Part shown: positions 37,312 through 49,001 of the stretch, one piece after another
Layout of the letters: every line of letters begins with the position of its first letter
How positions within the stretch are numbered: position 1 is the stretch's first letter
NCBI RefSeq assembly: GCF_011745365.1
Contig: NW_024468915.1
Span: forward strand, 1,404,653 to 1,468,652
From: Cryphonectria parasitica EP155
Taxonomy: Eukaryota; Ascomycota; Sordariomycetes; Diaporthales; Cryphonectriaceae
Length of the DNA stretch: 64,000 bases
Direction of reading: 5' to 3'
The notes under the pieces: model-generated
What the model saw: only the letters and a program-made list of their open reading frames with translations
Databases searched by the model: none
Told to the model about the DNA's origin: nothing
Made by a program: the position numbers and the translations under genes

Positions 37312-37453
37312 GGAATCGGTCACTCGGGCCCGCGAGGAGAGTTTATGCAGGTAGACGTGCAGTACCGACACAGGGATTTGATATCTACTGCTTCGTTTCT
37401 TCTGGAGCTCCAGCTCCAGCCTTGGACACTACTATGACTACTGCTCATGGTAC

Positions 37454-40400
37454 CTATAGTTGTTTGACGATGCTCGCCTCGTCAAACAAGTCCTTCAGTA
37501 ACCCCTGGATACAGACTTCCCGGTCCAGAGGGCCCATCGCATACGTCGACTCGAACGCAAAGATACTGAGTTGGCCAAAGAATGGTCTCAGGATCTTGGC
37601 CACCAGCTCCTCCCTCCTCTCGATACTAATGTCATCCCTGATCCCACCGTCTCCCAGCAGGGGCCTTCTTCCGGAGCCCTGCGCTGTCAGAAAGGCCGTG
37701 ACCTCGACTTGTGGACTTGGTCCTGCCACGCCAGACCCGAGCTCTTCGGAAAGTTCATCCACCAGGGCGAATGGTTGGTAATTGGTCGGTCGGTAGACGG
37801 CATCAATCGTGTCTGTTACGAACAACCATTCGTGCAGCTGGAAGTCATCTGGGGCGACACAGACGAGTAGGTCCAGCAATTTGCATGCTTGCAGCACGGA
37901 GAGGTTGTTGTACGTCTCCGAGGAAGAGCTATGGTCAGGCGTAGCCACCGACGAGATGGCAGCATGCAGCTCAGTATTGAGCACCGGCCAGATGGGTGCC
38001 AGATGTATGGCGCTCGTCTTGAGTGCCAGCGCTCGCACGACCATAAACAGCTCCGCTCGCGTTGTGGATGATGGCGACGAGGTTGCGGTTGCCGCTAGTA
38101 ATTCAATAAGCTTGTCCAAAATGCTCGGCAATTCCGTGACAAATGTATCCTCTGCCGTTGCCAGAATGAGAGTCGCCATCCGTCGAAGCGTGAGCTGGGT
38201 CTTCCGGTCGGCCTCCAGCCTGGCAGATGTTGCTCCGACGCCAAACACTATGCCGGCTGTCGTCGGAGCAGCGATCCTGCTGAGTAGCTCGGGCATCCGG
38301 TCTTTGTCTGTGATTGTCCACTGCCTAAGCAGTGGCAGCCAGTCCCTCTGGACGAGAGACACGCTGGACCCGAAGAAGCGAGTATCGTTGAATGCATCTG
38401 TGACGTCTTTCTTCCATGTCTTTTGGTTTCCTGGAAGCCTCGAGAGCTCCTGCAATAACACAAGCGTGCTCTGGGAGAACGTGTCCGGGAAAGCCTTTGC
38501 GCGGAGAGCCGGGCCGATCACGCTGGCTGAGATCGAAGTCGCCGCTTGCAGCACCCGGTCATTCTCCACCAGGATCTTTGGAAGGTTGGGGACGATCGAC
38601 GAGAGTATGCCAACCGTGTCGTCGGCACGTTCTTGAGGGTTTCGATCCCGCGAAAGTTGCCCCGCAGACTCCAGGCGCTTAGGTTTCTCGGACGCACCAT
38701 TAACACCGTCTGAGGAAGAAACTGGCCGCGTTGTGAAGAGAGCAGTGAGCAGCCGAAGGAAGAGGTCCTAGAGAGTGGTGAAGATTAGTCCCGATACCCT
38801 TAGCCATGCAAGAAACTTGTAGGGCACTTACACCAAGCTCTCGGCGCATCTTGCGCTGCTCCCCAAAATTGGTGTTGTCAACCTTCTCTCCCAGGATCGC
38901 CGCGAATTCCAGAAGGCTAGGGAGAGTTTGCCTGTGTGGGAAGGGATTCGTCAATAAGTCCTTCAAGAAAGTAATGCAATCTTGCCATATCTCGTCCATA
39001 GCATCATCCTCGAGAGACTTGGCATAGTCCACAAGGAAGATCACAATATCCGTATCTTGGAGGTCGACAGTCAAGTTTGATTTCCTGGTGGGATCAAGGG
39101 CGTTGGGATTTGTACGGCTGTAGATGGAGTTGAATATGGCGGGGACGGTGTGTTTCGGCCGTGATCCATCCAATGCAGGCAGCAGGTTGAAGACCTCGAT
39201 GTGCGAAGATGACTCGGGGTCATCCAAAGACTTCCTCCATATGTCAATGACAGTCTCTAGACACTCTAGGGTTTCCGCAGCGAACAAGTGCTCAAGGAGT
39301 CTTCGTGCACGGTTCCTCATGCGAAGAGACGTGTAACTGAAGGAAGCCACAGAACTACTGTTCTGGGCCGCCGCGTCGCCGCCTTGGCCCCATGACCATA
39401 TCTTGAAGCAGATCCGGACGGCATCCTGAAACGCCAGCAGGACAGTCAATCGATCATTCGCTGTAGCGCTTCTTGAATGGAAGGACTCTGTGGAGAAAAC
39501 TCCCGACACCATGTTGCCAAAAAAGCCTTGCGGCTGGTCCTGACCCTTGACTACTGGCGTGCGTGCCTCTTCGAGCAGGAGCCTATCATGGCCTTTCGCT
39601 AGGACATGCTCCAAGCCATTCAAGAAGGATATTAAGGTCGTCTCTGGTGCATTGAGCTTGTCCGACCACTCGTGCTCGGAGCCTCTGAACATCTGCTCCA
39701 GGCTTGTAAAAGTGCTTCCAATCTGGTCGCACAAAGTGCCCACAAGAGGGATGAGAACCTGGAATATGGAGTCTGCGTAGTATGGCAGACATTCGGTCAA
39801 GAAGCTGATCCAGCTGTCCAAGACTGGACGGCTGCTTGGCGAGGAGAGACCAGCCTGCAGACACTTCAGCAGCGCCGGCGGCGGAGGGGGGAGACGTGGA
39901 GATTTGTCGGCGGAAACAGAGCCCCGGTGACTTGGTGCTTCAGCACCTTGTCTTCGCTTGTCAGAAGTGGGCGAGGGAGGAAGCTCGACAGGCAACACCT
40001 CTCGGAGCTTCAGTGAGGCGTAAACCACATCTAACAACAAGACCTGCACATAGGGATCTGGCGACTCCAGCGACTGGGCCAGTCTGTTGATGAGAACATC
40101 TTCAAGCTGCAGCTTTGCGAGGGGAGCAGCATAAGGATTTAAGAGAATCTGGTGCAAGACTAGTAGGGCGCTCCGAACAAGCTGTGTGACTTGTATCTTA
40201 ATATCGCGATTCTCAGGAACCTTGTACTGTGAGATGCACCTGAGACAGACTTGCAACAGGAAAAACTGAATCGGCACATCTTCTTCCGTGTTTGCTGATT
40301 TTATTAGTATGTGTTGTGGTGAGTATGAAGAGAAATGAACTCACTCAATTGTGGCAGACCAGGGAAGTCGTCAGCGTATATTGTCTTGGTCGCGAGTATG

Positions 40401-43400
40401 CCCCAGATCGCGTCTGGAGCCCATCTGAAAATATTGGAGATGGTCCTCAGATAGTATATGCAAAGGTCGAGGTCATCATCTTCGGTGAACAGTTCAGGCT
40501 CCTCGTGCGAGGCACTCATTCTTTCTGAGGGCATCACCAGGAAAGGCAGCTGCACGAATTGCGACGTGAGAATGTAGAACACCCTTACCGCCCTCTATGT
40601 CAGTAATTGTCAGTGTGTATTGAAGAGGCTCGTTGTACTCACTTGTCTATCCCAACAAGATTATTCAGCCAAGTCTTGACGGCCATGAATAATTGCGTCT
40701 TTTCGTCGGCAAGAGCGTCAAGCACGAGGAAGAGTGGCCGTGTCAACATGACTTCATAGTTGTCGATACCGGAAAGTCTAGGGAACGACCAGGCTTCACC
40801 AACTGGCGTCTTTGGTGTCCTCCTGTCTGGGCCGGATGGATTGTCCTGCAGGCTGTGAGACCAGAGTATACTGAAGCTTCTGCCAGACTCGGCTGGTCGA
40901 ACTGAGAATGTGCCATCGATGTCGTGTTGTCTCATCAGCGCACAGAGAGCCGCCTCAATATCCCGGCTCTGTGGTGTCAAGACGGTTTGAAGCAGCCAAA
41001 GGCTGCGAACGGTCTCAACGTGGTACCGCGGCTCTGAAGCAGCGAGAAAAGACCAGGCATGGCGCACGAGAGGGCTGGCAAGATCTGATAGGTCGGTGAT
41101 TTCGATGCGGCTCGAAGAATAGAGGCGCGTGGAAAGTGAAAGAATGGATGAGTAGGCGGTGAACTGCAGAGACTCCTCTGAAACTCGCGTGTTCAGAGCT
41201 GCAAGAAGACGAGCATGATCAAACGGGATGTCCTGAGGCGTTTTGGCAACCAGTAACATCAGGATGCGGCACTTAACGCTCAGGTCAGAGAGCGATTCCT
41301 TCTGGACTAGGCTGTCACAACCCGAATCGCACGCCCGCTGTAGAAGTAGTTCTCCGACCTCGCGACCAGTGAGTGGTGTCTTGGCGACGTCCAGATTGCC
41401 TTGGTCTTGAACGTAAAAATCCCTGATCTTGAGTAACAAGTCCAGACTTGGGATGCGGTCTGCGTTTTGGGCTTGTATCAGTGGCGATGGTGACCCTTTT
41501 GTTTTAGACGGAAACGCACGGTCAGGTACAATATCGAGCAGATCAGCCACAATTCCCAGTGCGGCGGCCACTAAACCGTCATCCGCCATCATCTGCTTGG
41601 CTGATTCATCCCTCCGCCTTGCGTCCTGAATCATGCAGAGAATCGCCAGAGCCGTCAATGGCGCATGAACAGTGATCATTTCTTCCTCCTTGATGTTGAA
41701 ATGTTTGAAAATGAACTGGACCAGGTCGAATTTGTCTGATCGCTCGTGGGAGGTCAGGTCTCCGGGTCCAATCGCCTGTGCCATCTGCCCGAGTATCTCG
41801 CCATAGATCAAACCGCTCTCCACACCGTCAAAGAATGTACTCGCGCTGCGCAGCACTTCTGCAAATTCTGTCTTGCTAGACGCCCGGTCCTTGAAACTCC
41901 TGACGCTATTCACGATTGGCAGGAAGACTTCGGGAACTACAAGGCCGCCGATCTCCCACCTATCCATAAGGGAAAGGCAAACACGGTACGGGCGTGCCTT
42001 TTCGCTGGCACTTGTCTCCGGTGCATCTTTGATCAGGGAGAGCAACGCTCTGGTCAGATGCTCAAGCCCGTAGTCCTCAAAATAGCGTGTCCTGGTAACA
42101 AGAGTGCCGTTCTGGTGCGGTGAGGGAGGAAGGGGGGACATGACGCCACTCTCTGGATCGCCACCAGATGGCTCCGGCCCAAGAAGCCATGTCCATAGCC
42201 TCCTGTTTAAGCTCATCTCTCGCCGGAGAACCACACCAGCGGCAGCCTTGAGCAGTAACTCCAAGTCCTCATGCTTGACACGTTTTTGGAGAACCTTGGA
42301 ATGGAGAGGAAGATGTGTCACTAGTAGATCCAGGAAACCTCGTTGGATGAGCAGCTGCTCGTCCGCTAGGCCCGCAGCAAAACATCTCAGTAGCAGGCCC
42401 GGCTCTGGTGTTGTCACGAGTTGAGCCAATTTTGAGGACAGGTCAGCTTCTGCATCATTTGTCGAGGCTGCTTCATGCGACTCGGGCAAGATTGAGTGGC
42501 CCAACTTGGGAAGGCTTCGGACAAGATAGGACAGAGCACCGGTACGGCGGCTTTGGCCAGTGATAGAGGCCAAAAACACACACTGCCAAAAGTAGTCATC
42601 TCCCATAGAATGCATAGGCGTAATTTCCTCTGAGCCTGGAGGCCTGATGGCCTGCTTGAAGCTCTCTAGAAGCTTCAGGGTCCGGTCGAAATCCTCAGCC
42701 GTCTCCTCCTCCAACCCCGGCAGCAGAGCCATCACTACAGACTTCATAGCAGGCCGAAGAGAGCGTGGGTCTAATTCGAGGAAGTGTCGCTCGAGAAGGT
42801 CGAGGAAAGGGGTTCGGACGGACAGAGAGGCAAAGGAAAGGGTCGGCGCGAGTCCTGGAAGGTAGAGCGGCAAGTCGCGCGAGAGGCCATCCCTCCCAAT
42901 GATCGTAAATACGTAATTGTATACTTCGAGGGTCTTCTGATGGACGCCAGAGGGTAAGGCTGGGTTGAGACATTGTGACAGTCGTTTGGCAACGAGGGTT
43001 TTCGCAGGAACGGTCTGTATACTTTGGGTGCGAGCTTGGAGGGCCTAGGGGTGACCAGTTGTTAGCAACCAGGATCCCAACAAGTCGTATCTATGATTGA
43101 CAAGGGGAGAAGAAGAATAAAAGGGTGCCCGAACTTTGAGAAGTCTATTCAGGAAGGAAATATAGTCTGCCCATTCCTGCAGCGCAGTCTCGAAAAGTGT
43201 CAGAGCCCGGTCGACGCCTGCTGCATATTTTCGGTAGGCTTTGTCTCGTGTCGGTGCATCATCCACTGGACAAAGCATTTTCGAGGTCAGCTTTTCTCAT
43301 GATGCTCCCTGCGAAAGTCTCGAGGTTCAGCTCCTACCAGCACTCAGTTGGTTCCTCCACTGCCTAGCAGGATTCGGGGTTTCGCGGCCGGAACTCTCTG

Positions 43401-43437
43401 GCGAGGTTGGCCTCTGTGGCCCTGGTTCAAGGGACAT
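37454..43437 (-). CDS. Dopey-family protein Dop1
   Basis: Large HEAT-like repeat protein of 1895 residues. Dop1 works with Mon2 and Neo1-type flippases in endosome-Golgi recycling and is needed for fungal morphogenesis (Aspergillus DopA). Minus-strand exons: 43437-43338, 43295-43135, 43044-40643, 40592-40345, 40294-38832 and 38767-37454; the phases sum to one frame. The N-terminal Dopey domain is clear: YAAGVDRALTLFETALQEWA, DYISFLNRLLK, RLSQCLNPALPSGVHQKTLE, VYNYVFTIIGRDGLSRDLPL, YLPGLAPTLSFASLSVRTPF. The middle and C-terminal parts are helical repeats, ending STYAMGPLDREVCIQGLLKD and LFDEASIVKQL. The first junction is the weakest: intron 1 is only 42 nt, with the acceptor in CATGAG. Translation could instead start at 43278 (MLCPVDDAPTR). 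Expected at Golgi/endosome membranes. Confidence 0.9.
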
Positions 43438-44183
43438 ATTCCTTGTCGCTAATGGTGGACGATTGACCAGCCGAGAACATGAGGTTCTCTAGATTTGATG
43501 GCGGCGCCAGTTTCATATTCTGCATGGGGGGAGAACTGTGTGAGAGAAGGCGCTGCTGCTCCCTTTACAGAAGCTGCAGCGTAAAGTGCGCAAGGGAGAG
43601 GCTTCCGGGCTTGGATTGCTCGCTAGCTGTCACCCATGGCGAAGGTAAAGTGACTTGGAGGTTGCGTGTCGCGACGTACGTCAAACAGGTACCCCTGCTC
43701 CTCTAATCTTTATCGATAAGCATCAACAAGGTGTATGCAAGAAACCGAATTATGTAGCCTGAATTCTGGTCCACTTGTAATACTATTTGATTTGAGTGCG
43801 TAAATACTGTACTTGGGTACTTAAGCATTTAGCAGACGTCTTGCGGTCGAATTCCTTTCGTATCCTTTCCTGCTCGCTGAGGCCAAATGTGATAATTCTG
43901 TTTGAGCTCTTGAAATCCACGTTAGGTTGAATGTATACATATATATTTATACATGCATATTCTTCATGTCTCGTTCTTTTCGAGACAGTGACATTGCTGA
44001 CTACTTCCCAGTATGTAAGGTGTACCTTCCCATTGAGATAACCCCGGCCCAAGTGCCTCGGATAGGGCCGCTTACAGCTGCGCCGTCTGCATAAACCAAC
44101 TGCAACTAATAAATACTGCTTCACTCATTCATCAACTGCGTTCAGTCAATACCCAATTTCTCGGGCCAGAAATACATCTTGCC
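43438..44183. other. Divergent region DOP1-thioesterase
   Basis: About 750 bp of intergenic DNA holding both promoters; a TATA-like AT-rich stretch lies near 43930-43960. No gene seen. Confidence 0.5.
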
Positions 44184-45665
44184 ATGGCTTCTGAAAAGGC
44201 ACGAACTGTTGTCCCCCTGAGCGATGCCACCAAAGTTGAGAAACTCGACTCGCATACATATCTGATCAACCTTGACAAAACGTACTGCATTGGCGCTGGT
44301 AAGCAACAAATCGTCCGTCTGACATGTGAAGGGAAGCCTCACCAGAACACTAATACATCTATCGATCTTCTGCCTCTTCAGTCCCTAATGGCGGCTACAC
44401 AGCCTCGTGCATACTCTCGGCTGCTCGCGCCCACTTGGAATCGCGCGACCAACCCGATGCACTGGCCGCGCACTTTGAGTTCCCAAGGCGGACTACCGCT
44501 GGGCCAGCCATCATCACGATTGAGGAAGTGAAGCTGGGTGCCCAGCTGTCCACTCTCCATCTCACCCTCTGGCAGGACGGACTGATCCAACAGGCACCAT
44601 GGACTACCGCCAATGTCTCTCGCCGTTGCGTACTCGCCTATGCAACCCAGATGAACCAGCGGACCTACACTGGCATGTCGATACCAACTGGCTATGAATC
44701 ATCTCCAGACGCTGCTCTGCCATCTCCGGCACCTGACTTTACTAGTTTCAAGACGAAACATGGTGATGATGGCTGGGAAGAACAGGAGATGCCTACCTCG
44801 CAGCTCCTGCAGTCGCTTCAGAAATGGCGCTTCTACCACCCGCGAGGTGGCCGTCCGTTGACGCCTGGAGTTATGGACCTGTGGATGTGCTTGGCGAGCG
44901 GTGAACGTATTATGCAACTCGCACTCCCGTACGTGGGTAAGTGTGTTCCGGTCATAAATGATACAATTCACACGAGGCTTTCCACCTCCGCGAAAGAAAG
45001 AGAAGGGGGGAAAAGGGAGAAGAAAAGGAAGAAGAAGGAAGAAGAACAAAAAAAAAGGGGGGGGGGGTTGCAAAACCCAGGCACTTTGAGTATAATGAGC
45101 GATCACTGATGGAAGAACATTGCAGTGGATTCTTTTCCATTTAATTTGCATTATCTTCTCATGAGCCAAGGACTCCGTGGTCTCTTGGAGGCCATGCCAG
45201 ACCCCGGAGGCGACGACCAAAAAGCCAGAGAGAGAGGAGAAGGGGGGCCGGGACCACCCGCGCGATGGCCTGTATGTTTTATTTATTTTTCACGTTGTCT
45301 TTTATCATCCCTCAAAATTCCTCTTAATCGTCGCAAGCCTCTGGAGTCATGCTTCATCTTTACGGTCTACTCTTAACAATACCCCTTGATCATTTTCCTT
45401 GTCATTGTTCTGACCGAAAGCTCATAGGTGGTTCCCGACCGTATCGATGAACCTTGAAGTGAAGATGGCGCTGCCTGAGGACGGAGTGGAGTGGTTGAAT
45501 ATGCGAGTCACGTCCAAACAGATGAAGGATGGGAGATTTGACCTCGATGTTCTCGTCAGGGATGTGGATGGTCAATTAGTGGCTCTAGGTCACCAAGTGG
45601 CCTTGATCTCGACTATGGAGAAGAACAGGAACAAGGAGGCAACCTCAGCCAAGGCATCTTTGTGA
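44184..45665 (+). CDS. Hotdog-fold acyl-CoA thioesterase-like protein, possible frameshift
   Basis: Thioesterase-like (double hotdog) protein expected to hydrolyse acyl-CoA or similar thioesters. Exons are 44184-44298, 44382-44936, 45126 to about 45271, and 45428-45665. The N-terminal hotdog has VPNGGYTASCILSAARAHL, AAHFEFPRRTTAGPAIITIE and EVKLGAQLSTLHLTLWQDG. The C-terminal hotdog has VDSFPFNLHYLL, WFPTVSMNLEVK and VRDVDGQLVALGHQVALIST. Exon 3 and exon 4 do not join in frame. The natural donor (GTATGT at 45272) ends in phase 0, but the acceptor TAG at 45425-45427 needs phase 2; joined as read, the frame stops after nine more codons. One base fewer in the G6 run at 45242-45247 would restore both the donor and the conserved WFPTV continuation. 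This is either a sequencing or assembly error, a recent null allele, or a non-canonical splice. Confidence 0.75.
45048..45067. repeat. A9-G11 homopolymer junction
   Basis: Nine A followed by eleven G inside the second intron of the thioesterase gene. Confidence 0.9.
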
Positions 45666-46118
45666 ATGACAGGTCATGGCTTTGTATTTGTACATGACTC
45701 ATATCCTCATATTGGTCTGTTATGGTTGGGGGGAGAAGGGAAGCAGAGGATAGAATAGAAAGGGGTGGAGGTAAGTTCAAAAACAAGATGTGGGATCTCC
45801 TCGGCCACAGTTTTCTTCTGACAACACCCATAAACTAAGCACTTAAGGGACGGGAGTACTCAAGTCAGTAGCCCTGTAGGCTTCTCGAGTATGGTCAAGG
45901 CTGATAAGGATTCTAAAATATCACTTTATCTTGAACACGAACATGCGGTATTACTGGAGATTTATTCCAATAATCAGCTGAACGAAGGATCTTAAGCAGC
46001 TAGCAGCGGTAGTTTCAGAGTGCAATATACTCATATATCATGGTAACTGAAATTAGGAAACCACTCATAGAAACTTCATTATGGAGTGCAACACCTTTTT
46101 TGTCCGGCACACTCTTAT
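45666..46118. other. Convergent intergenic region
   Basis: 3' flanks of the thioesterase and the secreted-protein gene; no gene or repeat of note. Confidence 0.5.
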
Positions 46119-47904
46119 CTAGGTTGTGGAAACTTCGAGAGCGATCCATGGAACGTCTCCCGCTTCAAAATCAGAAGGCATTGAGTACGTGACATTCCAA
46201 AACTCAAATTCCTCGATCGGTGAGCCGCCCGTCCCTCCAAGAGATCCCGCAAAGCCAACCGTATAGTTCATATCGGCCGTACCGCTGGCCTGAACCAGCA
46301 GCCCCGTCGCGTCGTCCCAAGAGGCAAACGTGTGCCCGTCAGCAAAAGCCACAACCTGGAACTGAATAGTACTGCCCGCCGTCGCATCAGGCAGCGAGAC
46401 GTTGAGCAGGTTGGCGGATGCGACAATGTGCATGCTCGCCTCGTTCGGATAGACGTTGATGTAGCCGACCTCGTTGTCGAGCCCGCCGGTGTGCCATTGG
46501 ATGGCTCCCGGTATGTAGATGGACTCGGTGTAGGGCCCGCCGGCCGCTACCTGGCTGAAACTTACGGCACCGATGGTGATATTGTCTGAAAGCCAGGCCG
46601 TGAGATTCTGCGTCACTAGGTCCTTGGCTGCGACGAAGGCCGTGGCGTTGACGGACCTCTCTCCCGAGAACTGTTTTATTTCTGCGAGCACGTCTGCAGG
46701 AACATATTGGTTCATGGTGGACGAGTACAGAGCTGTCATCATCGTGTTGGCAAAGTCAGTAACGCGCGGGATGGGGTTGACATGTTCGAGCTGGTAGAAG
46801 GGCGAGTTCTCGTGGCCCGCCATGTCCCACAGGTAGAGGCCAAAGCTGTGCATGTACCTGGTCAGGTCGTAGCCAAAGCCTCGCGAGATGGGCGCCGCCA
46901 AGTTCTTGAGGTCGGCGTGGTACCACTCGCCGAGACTGGTCCAGGTGCTGGCAATCAGATCTGGTGCGCGTTGCCCCAGCTCCGTGTCGTTGCCGAGGTA
47001 TTTCGCGGCCATGGCCAGGGGCCAGAAGGTGAAGGTCAGGTACGGCGCCGAGTTGTACTCGGGGATGCTGCCGTACTCGTCAAAATTGTCAATGACCTGC
47101 TTCGCCAGCGCAGCACCTTGGGCGGTGGCGTTGATGCCAGTGGTATTACTCAGGTTGGGAAGGTTCTTGCCGCCCCAGAGGGCTAGAAACGAGGTCGTAA
47201 GGGAGTAGGCGGTGCCAGAGGGTGCCTGTGTGGGCGTGAAGTTGCTCTTCAGATTCAGCTCCAGCGATGACTTCAGCGTGCCGACCAGGTCCTCCGAAAG
47301 AAGGTGAGGAAACTCCTCGAGCGCGACGACCATCGCGTTGCCCATGATGGACCGCGAAATTGGGTAATAATTCCCATACGCCTCGGCTGGGTAGCCCGGA
47401 CCAAAGGCGGGCTGCTCTGGGTAGATTTGGTAGTCCCCATATCTGAAAAAGGTATAAGGATCAGTTCTTCAGGCCTAGCTTATCGTAGAGGAGAAAATGA
47501 GAAGGAGGGAAAACAGAAGGGAAGGGTGGGAAAGAAGTATACGTGACGTACGCTCCGCTATCCGGGTCCGTGATCTGGCCACCGACGATATTGTACAAGA
47601 TCTTGGCCGCCTGGACTGCATCTTGGCCTTGGTTACGAGCCAAAAGGCCGAGCGCGTAGAATACAGTCTGTCTGGACTCATGGCGCAGACCCTCGGCAGA
47701 CGACAGATCGTATAGGTATCCAGCTCGTGGGTCATAGAAAGAATCGAGGAATGTCATGCCCTGCGAGAACAGATCCTGGGTGCTGGGAGACCATGAGGAG
47801 ACTAGAGACCTTGATGCCGAGCGCGGCGGAATAGATACTGATGCAGCCGAGCCAATCAAGAAGGCCACAGCCGACAATGTAGACAGGAGGACGGAGGCAT
47901 GCAT
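46119..47904 (-). CDS. Secreted protein of unknown function, probable alpha/alpha-toroid fold
   Basis: Predicted extracellular glycoprotein of 558 residues. Exons are 47904-47552 and 47442-46119 (donor GTACGT; phases close). Residues 1-22 form a signal peptide (LLSTLSAVAFLIGSAASVS). The rest is soluble, with about ten Asn-x-Ser/Thr sites and no C-terminal anchor. Segments such as FYDPRAGYLYD, RQTVFYALGLLARN, EYNSAPYLTFTFWPLAMAAK, ISRGFGYDLTRYMHSFGLYL and QWHTGGLDNEVGYINVYPN recall six-hairpin, glycosidase-like helical barrels that bind or cut polysaccharides. I do not recognise a named CAZy family, and the catalytic acids are not identifiable. The last 150 residues (GSTIQFQVVAFADGHTFASW) look beta-rich. 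No neighbour suggests its role. Confidence 0.75.
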
Positions 47905-49001
47905 CGTGATAGTTCCCAGGACTGACCAGATCTGCCTACAAGGACACAGATTCAGAGAAACAAGAAGACGCTTGCATTTGAGCTCCTCTACACGTTTTCT
48001 GGACTCCTACGTGCCTTTTATAGGCTCGAGTGTGCTCTCTAGGATCTTTTTGCCTTTATACCGGCGCAGTGTCCCTGAAGAGCTTCATCCCCGCTTCGAC
48101 ATTTATCCCCGCTCGGCCAACTCGCAGGGATTCAAATTTCATTTTCCTTGCAGACCGCAACTTAATAGAACAGGCGTGGGGAAATATACGATGTTCATCC
48201 CTAATACTTTTATGATGTAGCTACCTTCCTTTTTGCCTTCTTTGCCACTAGTCAAGGTGATGAGCAAGGCCCGCTCCGACTGCTGCGGGACAAAAAGTAC
48301 AGCCGTTGACTGACAGAATGAGAAGGGCAACATGGAGAAGAAGAAACAAAGGTTTAATGAAGCCATCATATGTCCAACATATACGGTAATTACTCAGTGC
48401 AACGACAGTACCTGTTGTGCAATCCAACAGAAAGCCATAATCCTACGAAAATTAGAAAATACAAGCGCACACCAAGTGACAATAGGGCAACAGGAAGGCT
48501 ACCTAGGTATATACCCTTCGGATTGGCACGGATTCTCGATGAAAAATTCAGAATTGTCGTGATTCGTTATCGAGCAGCCACTCGATGCGCAGAAACGAAG
48601 CCATTGCGACCTTTGAACTGATACTGCCATTTCTGGCCGCGCCGCAAAACCCGTATAAGCTGTCTATAATTCCCGGTGGGCCTCTCTGTCTCAGGCCTGC
48701 TCAAGAGCTCGCCGTATGGCTTATCAATTGTGTCGAGATAGACGTTGTATGGGCAATTCAGACCTGCAAGTAACTCGGATTCAGACTATCCTGGTGCCAA
48801 ATGGTGCTCAGAAACCATTTAGACAACAAGATAAAAAGGGCAAGACTCAACTTGAGTGTGTGTGAATTGTGGTCTTCGAAGGATCTTGATCTCTTAATCG
48901 AAGAGGAAGCATAGGAGCTGCGAGGAAATAGCCAGAGTTAGGACACCTAAGCCAGCAATTCAGATTAATCCAAAATTATATTATACCATTTATGATTATA
49001 G
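47905..49001. other. Intergenic, no gene recognised
   Basis: Promoter side of the secreted-protein gene and 3' side of the DUF3176 gene. Only short frames are present (up to 154 codons at 47756-48220, overlapping the secreted gene antisense). Confidence 0.5.

Noticed and set aside
37809..38636. 275-codon plus-strand frame
   Set aside because: Antisense shadow of the last DOP1 exon.
33421..43437. A co-regulated secretion cluster (OST2, GRH1, DOP1)
   Set aside because: TGS1 sits among them, orientations alternate and these are constitutive genes in most fungi; more likely coincidence of housekeeping synteny.
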